In this document: piece after piece, positions 26,447 through 34,565 of the stretch
How the letters are laid out: the number at the start of each line of letters is the position of its first letter
Numbering within the stretch: position 1 is the first letter of the stretch
Source of the DNA: Lederbergia sp. NSJ-179
Lineage (GTDB): Bacteria; Bacillota; Bacilli; Bacillales; Bacillaceae_C
Assembly: GCF_022867885.1 (NCBI RefSeq)
Contig: NZ_JALIFP010000028.1
Span: 1 to 52,345 of the forward strand
Length of the DNA stretch: 52,345 nucleotides
Direction of reading: 5' to 3'
Notes under the pieces: generated by a model
Database searches by the model: none
Seen by the model: only the letters and a program-made list of their open reading frames with translations
Told to the model about the DNA's origin: nothing
Translations under genes and position numbers: made by a program

Positions 26447-27550
26447 ATGAATGTCTTAGGGGTTATCAATTTAATGAATGAAAAGCCATTTTTAAAAGAG
26501 CTGACGGAACATCGTTGTTTAGCCTCCGTTCCATTTGCTGGCCGTTATCGGTTTATCGATTTTACTTTATCCAATTATATGCATGCAGGGATCAAACAGG
26601 TGGCTGTTTTTACAAACGGAAAATTCCGTTCCATCATGGACCATGTTGGCTCAGGAAAGGAGTGGGATTTAGACAGGCGCACTGGTGGCTTATTTATTAT
26701 TCCCCCGGTTTATCCGGATGAAAAGACAAACGGAGATATTCCCACTTTCTATGAATATCTTGAAGTGTTCCGACGTACTCCGGCAGAAACGATTGTGATT
26801 TCTCCGGGCTACCACGTCGGAAAAATAGATTATCAGGATGCGATAAGGCAACATGAAAAAGGTCAGGCTGATCTAACAGTCTTCTACAAAGAATATAATG
26901 GCACTCCTGTAAAAAAACCGATCTATCATACATGTCTATTTCGTGAGGATGGAAGGATGAAAGATATAGAGCTTTATACGACCCCCTATACAGGAGACCC
27001 TATCTGTTTAGAAACGTACATTATGAGTAAGTCATTATTTATCGAATTGATCGAATACTGTTATCGAAATAGTGAGTATGATTTTTTAAAAGACGGAATA
27101 AAAGCCAATCTTGACCAACTACACGTAAAGGGCTATTCCTTTCAAGGATACATGCCTTTTATTGATTCGATTGAAAGCTATTATGCTAGTAATATGGACT
27201 TCTTGAATCCGGAAATGATTCGTTCTTACTTTTATGATCAATGGGAGATATGTACGAAAGTGAAACACGAAGCACCTGCCAGTTATGCAGCCACATCGAA
27301 TGTCTCAAATTCCTTTATCGCCAATGGTTGTCATATACAAGGCACAGTGGAAAATAGTGTGCTTTTTCGGGGAGTCACTGTCAAGAAAGGAGCGGTCGTT
27401 CGTAATAGTATTATTATGCAGAAAAGCGAGATTGGAGAAGGCGCCTATTTAGACAATATGATCACCGATAAGCAAGTGAAAATTAGTGAGAATAAAGCTC
27501 TGATCGGTGATACAGGGCCAAAGGTCGTAAAAAAGTCGGAAATGATTTAA
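26447..27550 (+). CDS. glgD: Glucose-1-phosphate adenylyltransferase-like subunit GlgD
   Basis: This 367-residue GlgC paralogue has a degenerate active site. The usual AGGKGTRL loop is missing and replaced by LMNEKPFLKELTEHRCLASV, while FAGRYRFIDFTLSN and a C-terminal beta-helix are kept. In Bacilli GlgD is a non-catalytic partner that raises GlgC activity. The start is ATG 26447, 16 bases after the glgC stop with GGGAAAGG between. An upstream frame from 26330 lies inside glgC and is not needed. Confidence 0.93.
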   Translation: MNVLGVINLMNEKPFLKELTEHRCLASVPFAGRYRFIDFTLSNYMHAGIKQVAVFTNGKFRSIMDHVGSGKEWDLDRRTGGLFIIPPVYPDEKTNGDIPTFYEYLEVFRRTPAETIVISPGYHVGKIDYQDAIRQHEKGQADLTVFYKEYNGTPVKKPIYHTCLFREDGRMKDIELYTTPYTGDPICLETYIMSKSLFIELIEYCYRNSEYDFLKDGIKANLDQLHVKGYSFQGYMPFIDSIESYYASNMDFLNPEMIRSYFYDQWEICTKVKHEAPASYAATSNVSNSFIANGCHIQGTVENSVLFRGVTVKKGAVVRNSIIMQKSEIGEGAYLDNMITDKQVKISENKALIGDTGPKVVKKSEMI

Positions 27551-27562
27551 TGGAGGACGTTT

Positions 27563-29014
27563 ATGAATGTATTATTTGCTGCTTCAGAATGTGTACCATT
27601 TATCAAAACAGGAGGGCTCGGCGATGTCATTGGGGCCCTACCCAAGGCTTTGCAAGAGCAAGATGTTCATGTTAGTGTGATTTTACCGAAATATGAGGAT
27701 CTTCCCTTTGAATATAAACAGCAGATGGCCTTTATGACAAGTATAGAGGTACCGGTTGGTTGGAGATCGCAATATTGTGGGATTGAAAGGATCACGATCG
27801 AGGGGATTGATTACTATTTTTTAGATAATGAATATTATTTTAAAAGGCATGGCAGTTACGGGTTTTTTGATGATGGGGAACGCTTTGCTTTTTATTCGCG
27901 AGCTGTATTGGAAGCATTGCCCTATTTATTGGAAAAGCCAGATATCCTTCATTGCCATGATTGGCAAGCAGGTCCAATAAGTGTTTTATTAAAGGCGCAT
28001 TATCACAATCACCCTTTTTATCGTAAGATCCGAACTATTTTTACCATACATAATTTACGTTATCAAGGGGTTTATCCAAAATCTGTTTTATCTAATTTAT
28101 TGGATTTAAGTGAGCTGTATTTCCATCTGGATGGCCTAGAATTTCACGGAAATGTTAGTTATTTAAAAGCGGGCCTAGCTTATTCAGATCTGGTAACGAC
28201 TGTTAGTCCGACTTATGCGAAGGAAATACAAGATCCCTACTACGGAGAGCAGTTGGATGGCTTTTTACGAAAAAGAAAGGATTTGCTAATAGGAATTTTA
28301 AATGGCATTGATCCTGTATTATACAATCCAGCGACAGATCCGTTTATTGATCAAACTTATGATCATTGGGAAGGTAAGGGGGAAAATAAAAGAAGGCTGC
28401 AAGAGTATTTAGGTTTGCCGATTAATGGGGAGATACCAATCATTTCGATGGTGACGCGCTTAGTCGAGCAAAAAGGATTGGATCTCGTGTTGCATGTTTT
28501 TCATGAAATCATGAACATCGGCGTTCAATTTGTGTTACTGGGAACAGGAGAGGAGAAATATGAACAGGCTTTTAAGGAATTAGCTGCACAGTATCCTGAA
28601 AATGTTTCCTTTCAAAATGGTTTTGATGAGGGTTTGGCGCGAAAAATCTATGCCAGTTCGGATATATTCTTGATGCCCTCCCAATTTGAACCATGTGGGA
28701 TCGGCCAGCTTTTAGCTTTACGATATGGCACCTTGCCAATTGTAAGGGAAACAGGGGGATTACATGATTCCGTCATTCCCTATAACGAATTTACGAATGA
28801 AGGATATGGTTTTTCCTTTACCCATTATAACGCCCATGACATGCTCCATACCATAGAACGAGCCGTTTGGTTATATCAATTTCAGCCTAAAAAGTGGAGA
28901 ATGTTAGCAGAAAAGGCGATGAAGCTTGATTTCAGTTGGAAGACTTCGGCTGTGGAGTATCGGGAGATGTATGAGAGATTGCTATCCAACCAAGGGATAC
29001 AGTTGTTTAGCTAG
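27563..29014 (+). CDS. glgA: Glycogen synthase (ADP-glucose), GT5
   Basis: This 483-residue GT-B glycosyltransferase extends alpha-1,4-glucan chains from ADP-glucose. The N-terminal KTGGLGDVIGALP motif binds ADP-glucose. The C-terminal FLMPSQFEPCGIGQLLALRY carries the E-x7-E-like catalytic acidic region, followed by RETGGLHD. The length equals that of B. subtilis GlgA. GGAGG lies 7 bases before the ATG. It is last in the operon; glgP (phosphorylase), which follows in B. subtilis, is absent and no clear terminator is visible after the stop. Confidence 0.95.
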   Translation: MNVLFAASECVPFIKTGGLGDVIGALPKALQEQDVHVSVILPKYEDLPFEYKQQMAFMTSIEVPVGWRSQYCGIERITIEGIDYYFLDNEYYFKRHGSYGFFDDGERFAFYSRAVLEALPYLLEKPDILHCHDWQAGPISVLLKAHYHNHPFYRKIRTIFTIHNLRYQGVYPKSVLSNLLDLSELYFHLDGLEFHGNVSYLKAGLAYSDLVTTVSPTYAKEIQDPYYGEQLDGFLRKRKDLLIGILNGIDPVLYNPATDPFIDQTYDHWEGKGENKRRLQEYLGLPINGEIPIISMVTRLVEQKGLDLVLHVFHEIMNIGVQFVLLGTGEEKYEQAFKELAAQYPENVSFQNGFDEGLARKIYASSDIFLMPSQFEPCGIGQLLALRYGTLPIVRETGGLHDSVIPYNEFTNEGYGFSFTHYNAHDMLHTIERAVWLYQFQPKKWRMLAEKAMKLDFSWKTSAVEYREMYERLLSNQGIQLFS

Positions 29015-29139
29015 TGAATCTTTAACAGCAGGATAATTATGAAAATGATTCAATTATACTTTTGTTAATTTCCCCCATTCCGATGCATATAATTTAACAA
29101 AGGAATCTTTAGAGATTTCTTAAATTTTAAGGGGGGATA

Positions 29140-29481
29140 ATGATGAAAGTAAGGAGTGCTTTGAATGCTTTGATTGGTATTTGGTTTTTTATTGCACCTT
29201 GGGTTATGGGATTTTCAGATGAATCAGGGGCTTTGTGGTTAAGTTTAATTATCGGAGCCATTCAGATTATCGCTGCATTGTGGGGTTACAGTCAAAGCGG
29301 TGGTTGGAATTCGTGGCAAAATTGGATCTCATTCATTACGGGTGTCTGGTTTATTATTTTTCCATTTATTTATTCATTGTCGAGCGGGGAGGTATGGACG
29401 AGTGTAGTTCTTGGTATAATCACGGCTATATTGAGTTTGTGGAACCTAGGATCCACATCAAATTCTAAAGCTACGAATTAA
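29140..29481 (+). CDS. SPW repeat small membrane protein
   Basis: This 113-residue protein has four hydrophobic helices in two similar halves. Each half has a W-x-x-x-x-G-x-W-F-I pattern: ALIGIWFFIAPWVMGFS, then SFITGVWFIIFPFIYSLS. This matches the SPW family of small integral membrane proteins, whose function is not known. GGGGGG lies just before the ATG. It has its own upstream gap of 125 bases after glgA and a downstream hairpin, so it is probably separate from the glycogen operon. Confidence 0.82.
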   Translation: MMKVRSALNALIGIWFFIAPWVMGFSDESGALWLSLIIGAIQIIAALWGYSQSGGWNSWQNWISFITGVWFIIFPFIYSLSSGEVWTSVVLGIITAILSLWNLGSTSNSKATN

Positions 29482-29604
29482 TCGTTAATGATGGACGCTG
29501 TTAATTGTTACCGCAACAGGAAATCATTATTCTGTTAACTCAGAGAGGGCTATTTTCATAGGGAATGATTCATCCTTACATCTACTGGAAAAGTAACAAA
29601 AATA

Positions 29605-29650
29605 AGCATGGAAAGAGGAGACGTTATGAACCTCTTTCCATGCTATTTTC
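29605..29650. terminator. Terminator between SPW and CofE-like genes
   Basis: AGCATGGAAAGAGG and CCTCTTTCCATGCT form a perfect 14-base stem with a 12-base loop, followed by ATTTTCG. It sits between convergent genes and could serve both. Confidence 0.75.
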
Positions 29651-29675
29651 GTTTCCTAGGAGCTAATTGAAGACA

Positions 29676-30866
29676 TCAACTTGTATAATTATCAAAATAC
29701 CCTTGGATAAAGACGATCGGCGTTCCTTTATCCCCGCTTCCTGAAGTTAAGTCAGATAAAGAACCAATCAAATCCGTTAATTTTCTTGGAGTGGTTCCTT
29801 GGGCTTCCATAGCGCCAACAAGGTCTTCTCCTTTATTATCAATAAATTCATTGATCGCATGTTGGAGTTCTTCGCCTCTTAAATCGGAGAAATTATTATC
29901 CGCTAAGTATTTTAATTTGACTTCATTTGGAGTCCCGTCAAGTCCAGTTGTGTAAGCGGGGGAGACGACAGGATCGGCAAGTTCCCAAATTTTTCCGACA
30001 GGGTCTTTAAAAGCTCCATCCCCATAAATCATGACTTCCACCGTTTTGCCTGTCCGTTCCTTCAGTGTTTGTTGGATTTGATCGACAATCGGTTGACAAT
30101 TGCGCGGGAAAAGTTTGACTTTATCCTCTGTTGATTTATTTGAACCTAAAAGACCATAATCCTCATTAAAACCACTTCCATCAACAGATTCAGAAAGGAT
30201 AATATCTAAGCTGTAAATTTTTTTCCCGCCATTCGCTTTTAATATCTTTTTCGTTCTTTCTCTTGTATGGATATCACAGGCTAGAACATTTTTTGTATAG
30301 TTTAAAATGGTCTTTGGATTGTTGGAGAAGATCACTTCACAGGCAGTGCCACAGTCTTCAATCAGGGATTTATAATACTCAATATAATCGACCCCTGTAA
30401 ACGTATGCTTAATAAAACCAAAATAATCACGGAATTGTTTTTCCGTTAATACATCTGTCCATGGATTGACACCCTTTTCATCAAGCAGATCAATATCCAC
30501 TAGATGATTTCCAACCTCATCAGAAGGATAACTAAGCATTAAAATTATCTTTTTTGCGCCTTTCGCTATTCCACGCAGACAATTGGCAAAGCGATTCCGA
30601 CTTAAAATAGGGAAGATGACACCGATGGGCTCCTCACCGAATTTTGTCTGAACGTCTTTCGCAATTTGATCAACCGTTGCATAATTTCCTTGAGCACGGG
30701 CGACGATTGATTCTGTAATGGAGACAATATCTTTATCTTGGATTTGAAAACCTTCAACCTCTGCCGCCTTTAAGACACTATCAACCACAATATCTTCAAT
30801 TTGATCTCCTTGATTAATAATCGGGCAGCGAAGACCCCTAGCGATTGTTCCAACAACTCTTTCCAA
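29676..30866 (-). CDS. Coenzyme F420-0:gamma-glutamyl ligase-like (CofE-fold) protein
   Basis: This 396-residue protein has the CofE pattern near its start: DKDIVSITESIVARAQGNYA parallels the family's motif (D-x-V-x-x-x-x-I-V-S-K-A-x-G). The Asp/Glu-rich middle (SVDGSGFNEDYGLLGSN) fits its GTP/metal site. CofE adds glutamate to F420-0, yet Bacillaceae generally lack F420 synthesis and no other cof gene is in this window. A related amide-bond ligation on another acceptor seems more likely. The TTG start has AAGGAG upstream. It is divergent from a LysR regulator, which probably controls it. Confidence 0.72.
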   Translation of the reverse strand: MERVVGTIARGLRCPIINQGDQIEDIVVDSVLKAAEVEGFQIQDKDIVSITESIVARAQGNYATVDQIAKDVQTKFGEEPIGVIFPILSRNRFANCLRGIAKGAKKIILMLSYPSDEVGNHLVDIDLLDEKGVNPWTDVLTEKQFRDYFGFIKHTFTGVDYIEYYKSLIEDCGTACEVIFSNNPKTILNYTKNVLACDIHTRERTKKILKANGGKKIYSLDIILSESVDGSGFNEDYGLLGSNKSTEDKVKLFPRNCQPIVDQIQQTLKERTGKTVEVMIYGDGAFKDPVGKIWELADPVVSPAYTTGLDGTPNEVKLKYLADNNFSDLRGEELQHAINEFIDNKGEDLVGAMEAQGTTPRKLTDLIGSLSDLTSGSGDKGTPIVFIQGYFDNYTS

Positions 30867-30982
30867 TATGACCGCTCCTTAAAAATAAAAGTTCATAATC
30901 ATACTTTCTACTTGTAATATACAATAAAACAATGATATAAGTAAAATGAATATATAAAATGGCGGGTATAAGGAATGGTTAT

Positions 30983-31867
30983 ATGATAAGTAAATTAGAT
31001 TTATATAAAGTTTTTTGTCAGGTGGGAAAAGATCAAAGTTTTTCCAAAGCTGCAAAGGCTTTATATATGACACAGCCGGCTGTTAGTCAAGCAATGAAGC
31101 AGCTTGAAAGTGAATTAGAAATCCGCCTGTTTAACCGTACACCAAAAGGCGTGTCTTTCACAAATGAAGGGAATCTTTTATTTGAGTATGTTCAATCAGC
31201 GATTAATTTAATTGAAACAGGCGAGGAAAAGATTTTAGAATTTAAAAATCTTACAGTAGGAGAATTAAAAATCGGTGTAGGCGATACGATTTCTCGGCAT
31301 TTTTTACTTCCCTATCTAGAGACTTTTCATAATCGCTATCCCAATATTAAGTTTAAAATTGTCAATGGGACGACATTGGAAATTTGCTCCCTTTTAAAAT
31401 CAGGTGGAGTCGATGTGGCCATCTGTAATTTTCCCATTGATGATGCTAGTTTGGAACAACTTCCATACATGGATATCCACGATATTTTTGTATGTGGTAG
31501 GGAGTATAAGAGGCAGTTATCGGAACCCCTTAGCCTAGATGAAATAGCAAAATTCCCCCTAATCTTACTTGAACCCAAATCAAATTCCAGAAAATATATA
31601 GAGGATTATTTGCGCTCCAAAGGCATCCAGATTGAACCGGAATTTGAATTAGGCTCCCATGATCTATTGTTGGAATTTGCCAAAATGAACCTAGGAATCG
31701 CCTGTGTTACAAAGGAATTTTCTTTGGACTATTTAAAAAACGGGTCATTATCTGAAATTGAATTATCGGAAAAAATCCCAAAAAGAAGTGTAGGAGTCTG
31801 CTTTTTAAAAAGTGTACCACTGTCACCAGCTTCGATGAAGTTTGTGGAGGTGATTGAAGGGGAATAA
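30983..31867 (+). CDS. LysR family transcriptional regulator
   Basis: This 294-residue regulator has an N-terminal winged helix (SFSKAAKALYMTQPAVSQAM) at about residues 17-37, a linker helix and a two-lobe periplasmic-binding-like effector domain starting at GELKIGVGDTISRHFLLPYL. The start is ATG 30983, with AAGGA 8 bases upstream. It is divergent from the CofE-like gene with 116 bases between, the usual arrangement for a LysR regulator and its target. No clear T-N11-A operator could be chosen by eye. The effector is unknown. Confidence 0.9.
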   Translation: MISKLDLYKVFCQVGKDQSFSKAAKALYMTQPAVSQAMKQLESELEIRLFNRTPKGVSFTNEGNLLFEYVQSAINLIETGEEKILEFKNLTVGELKIGVGDTISRHFLLPYLETFHNRYPNIKFKIVNGTTLEICSLLKSGGVDVAICNFPIDDASLEQLPYMDIHDIFVCGREYKRQLSEPLSLDEIAKFPLILLEPKSNSRKYIEDYLRSKGIQIEPEFELGSHDLLLEFAKMNLGIACVTKEFSLDYLKNGSLSEIELSEKIPKRSVGVCFLKSVPLSPASMKFVEVIEGE

Positions 31868-32231
31868 ATCATTAGAGAAAAAGCTTGATGGTGTTGATAC
31901 GGATTTTTCCTTTCATGCGCAGCTTCTCCATCTCTATCGAAATACACTTATCCCACTGTTCCGTTGGATCTAGGTGTCATTTTAGGAGTCAACTTACAAT
32001 TATTTTAAGCATTATTTTGCATTAGGATGGTTGAATTTTAGAATTAGAAATTTAGAGTCAATGGGTTGGAACAGATATCAGTCCATCTTCCACAATCGTA
32101 CCGTAAGCATTAATATTGATAGAAGAGTGGGCAGCCGAATAAAAACCAAGCTTAAACAACTGTCATTGATTTTTAATTTTTAGGTAGCTTTCAAAAAAAG
32201 TGAATATAATTGTTATTGAAAGTAGGGATAG
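31868..32231. other. Intergenic region with possible gene remnants
   Basis: No intact gene is seen. Plus strand 31870-31970 reads GVDTDFSFHAQLLHLYRNTL before a stop, which looks like part of a GntR/FCD regulator C-terminal domain (D-x-x-FH and N-T-L pattern). On the minus strand at about 32060-32140 a frame ends AYGTIVEDGLISVPTH and a stop. Both lack starts. They may be decayed genes, with low certainty. Confidence 0.3.
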
Positions 32232-33173
32232 ATGTTGCGGACGTGTGTGAATCCAAAAGATGGTGCAACCCTTATATGGGTTCCTGAAGGAAACTTTTTC
32301 ATGGGAAGTAGAGAAGAAGAAATTAAAGATCTTTGGAAAGTAAACCAATGGGATGATAGTTGGATTCAAGGGCAAGTCGGAGGTAAGAATTGGATCGGTG
32401 AGTTACATCCACATGAAATAAAGCTTGATGGATTTTGGATGTATTACGACCTAATTACAATAGGACAATTCTATTGTTTTATGCAAGAAACAGGGTATTC
32501 TCCTCCAATAGATCATATCGTACACGGACCATCTAATAGTGCATGGGTAGATGGAAAACCGAAACCGGGTACGGAAAATTTACCGTTAAGTTCAGCCTCA
32601 TGGGAGGATGCTGTCGCTTATTGTGAGTGGGCAGGTGTAAGGCTACCAAGTGAAGCTGAATGGGAGTATGCGGCAAGGGGACCGGAAGGCAGGATTTTTC
32701 CATGGGGAAACATATGGGATCCAACGAAATGCCGTTGTGCTGATGAAATTGCAAAAGAATCATTTAGGACAAATACTCAATGGAGTATATGGTTAAATGG
32801 TGGCGGAAAAGATTCTGGTGGGAATTTCCCACCTTCTTGTTGGCTTGCGAATCATGTTGCTCAAGTAGAAGGTCCAACAAATATAGATCTTTATCCCATG
32901 GATATGACATGGTGTGGCATTCATGGTATGGCGGGACAAGTCCGGGAATGGTGCTACGATTGGTATGATCCTGATTACTATGTCAAAAGTCCACAGAAAA
33001 ATCCTAGAGGGCCTATGGAACCGGGAAGTCGTCCTGGTCATGAACCCTGTAGAGTTATGAGAGGTGGCTCTTGGTTGAGCCCAGCTTATACTAGCCGTGG
33101 ATCTCAACGTTTATTTTACCCTCCTGACAGTCGTAATACAAACGATCACGGATTTCGGCCAGTTATGGATTAA
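32232..33173 (+). CDS. FGE/SUMF1-fold protein without the catalytic cysteines
   Basis: This 313-residue protein has the formylglycine-generating-enzyme (SUMF1/EgtB/PvdO) fold. It begins with VPEGNFFMGSREEE, has the central WEDAVAYCEWAGVRLPSEAE and FPWGNIWD segments, and ends with CRVMRGGSWLS and HGFRPVMD. True FGE uses two cysteines after GGS(W/Y) to bind copper. Here the matching residues are S283 and S288, so sulfatase-type formylglycine formation is unlikely. No sulfatase or anaerobic maturase gene is adjacent. It may be a non-haem oxidoreductase of the wider family or a binding protein. The start is ATG 32232, with GTAGGG just upstream. Confidence 0.8.
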   Translation: MLRTCVNPKDGATLIWVPEGNFFMGSREEEIKDLWKVNQWDDSWIQGQVGGKNWIGELHPHEIKLDGFWMYYDLITIGQFYCFMQETGYSPPIDHIVHGPSNSAWVDGKPKPGTENLPLSSASWEDAVAYCEWAGVRLPSEAEWEYAARGPEGRIFPWGNIWDPTKCRCADEIAKESFRTNTQWSIWLNGGGKDSGGNFPPSCWLANHVAQVEGPTNIDLYPMDMTWCGIHGMAGQVREWCYDWYDPDYYVKSPQKNPRGPMEPGSRPGHEPCRVMRGGSWLSPAYTSRGSQRLFYPPDSRNTNDHGFRPVMD

Positions 33174-33255
33174 GGTATATTACTGGATAAGTAAAAACTA
33201 AAATACTAAACGGATTAGAATAATTTTATAAATGATTGGATGAAAATAATGAAGA

Positions 33256-33297
33256 AACCCAGCTAAACTTGACTTTGTCAGGATAGCTGGGTTTTAA
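33256..33297. terminator. Bidirectional terminator between FGE-like and MscS genes
   Basis: AACCCAGCTA and TAGCTGGGTT form a perfect 10-base stem with TTAAAA after it and GAAGAA before it. It lies between convergent genes. Confidence 0.75.
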
Positions 33298-33386
33298 AAA
33301 TTGGATGTACAAATTAATACTTAAATAATCGCAATGATCAATCATCAACTATCCCGATTTGCTGCTAGCTAAATATTATTCTTGAA

Positions 33387-34220
33387 TTAGCTTTCATCTG
33401 GCTTTTTTTCAACATATATTTGATCGGGCTCCGAAGTATTTTTATCAAAAGCCTCTTTGATCGCTTTACGAAGTTGTCTTTCTACTCCCCATTGTTCCAT
33501 GTTTTTTGTTTTTGCAATAATGCGTAGCGTAACATCTGATTCGCCTATCATTTGAACACCAAGGACATCAGGTCCTTCTACAATCTTGTCATTTTCCTGT
33601 TTTACTTTTTCACAGACCTTTTGCAGCAATGCTATGGCTTGATCAATATTATCGTTGCACGGTATCCCAATGTCGACTAGAGCTCGCATATTTCCACGTG
33701 AGTGATTACTTAGTGCGCTAATCTCTCTATTTGGAATATAATGAAGCGTTCCATCAAAACTGCGGATTTGAGTGGTTCGCAGCCCGACCTCTTCCACTAT
33801 GCCATCATATCCCGCAGTAGAAACATAATCTCCCACATCTAATTGCTTTTCTAGTAATATGAAAAAACCAGTTACAATATCGCTGACAAGACCTTGCGCA
33901 CCAAAACCAATGGCTAAGCCGACTATCCCTGCTCCAGCAATGAAACCTGTAACGTTGATGTCAAACAATCCTAGAATGATTACCAAAGTAACAAAAATTA
34001 AAACATATGAAAAAGCACTAATGGCCAAAGCTTGTAACGTTTGCGTTCTACCAACAGACATTCTTCTTTTATCTTGAACTTTCAAAAAAGAAGAGCGGAT
34101 GATCTTTTTCCCAATCGAACGAACGATAAAAAAAACAATTAAAATGGCTATTAGTTTCATTAATGTAATACCTGTATCCAACAGAAACTTTTCCCAATTA
34201 ATATTTTCGATCCAGTTCAT
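33387..34220 (-). CDS. MscS-family mechanosensitive ion channel
   Basis: This channel of about 277 residues has three N-terminal TM helices. The pore helix and adjacent beta domain are in GIVGLAIGFGAQGLVSDIVT and GFFILLEKQLDVGDYV, the classic MscS signature with small residues lining the pore. It should open under membrane tension and release solutes at hypo-osmotic shock. ATG 34220 has AAAGGAG upstream and is preferred over an earlier frame start at 34253. It is similar in size to B. subtilis YkuT and YhdY. It appears monocistronic. Confidence 0.9.
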   Translation of the reverse strand: MNWIENINWEKFLLDTGITLMKLIAILIVFFIVRSIGKKIIRSSFLKVQDKRRMSVGRTQTLQALAISAFSYVLIFVTLVIILGLFDINVTGFIAGAGIVGLAIGFGAQGLVSDIVTGFFILLEKQLDVGDYVSTAGYDGIVEEVGLRTTQIRSFDGTLHYIPNREISALSNHSRGNMRALVDIGIPCNDNIDQAIALLQKVCEKVKQENDKIVEGPDVLGVQMIGESDVTLRIIAKTKNMEQWGVERQLRKAIKEAFDKNTSEPDQIYVEKKPDES

Positions 34221-34253
34221 AATATGTACTCCTTTGTATATGTTTACAAACAT

Positions 34254-34565
34254 GGGTAATTATAACAAAGGATAGATATATTGTAAATTAGTAGGGGTTA
34301 TTGAATTGTTGTCTTGGGAGGATGATCCATATTATCTAGTGAAAATAAATTGGTTTTTGCTGCCGGCCCATCCATTATTCCCTCTTTACGGTCAATCCGT
34401 TATAATAGGCATGACCCAATTTTAAAAATCATAACGTTATGTTTGAAAAAAATAAATGTACATTGGAGTTAGCGAGCGCCTCCGGTTACCATTGGCGGAC
34501 ATTGGGCCTTAAACTAATGCGCCATTTTTAAGACGCTTGTGCTTTTCCAAAAGGAGGGACTTCGG
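34254..34565. other. Intergenic region between divergent MscS and methyltransferase genes
   Basis: A TATAAT-like box is present near 34400 without a good -35. A GC-rich segment at about 34470-34530 (AGCGAGCGCCTCCGG and GGCGGACATTGGGCC) stands out and may be a small structured element. No gene is recognised. Confidence 0.35.
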
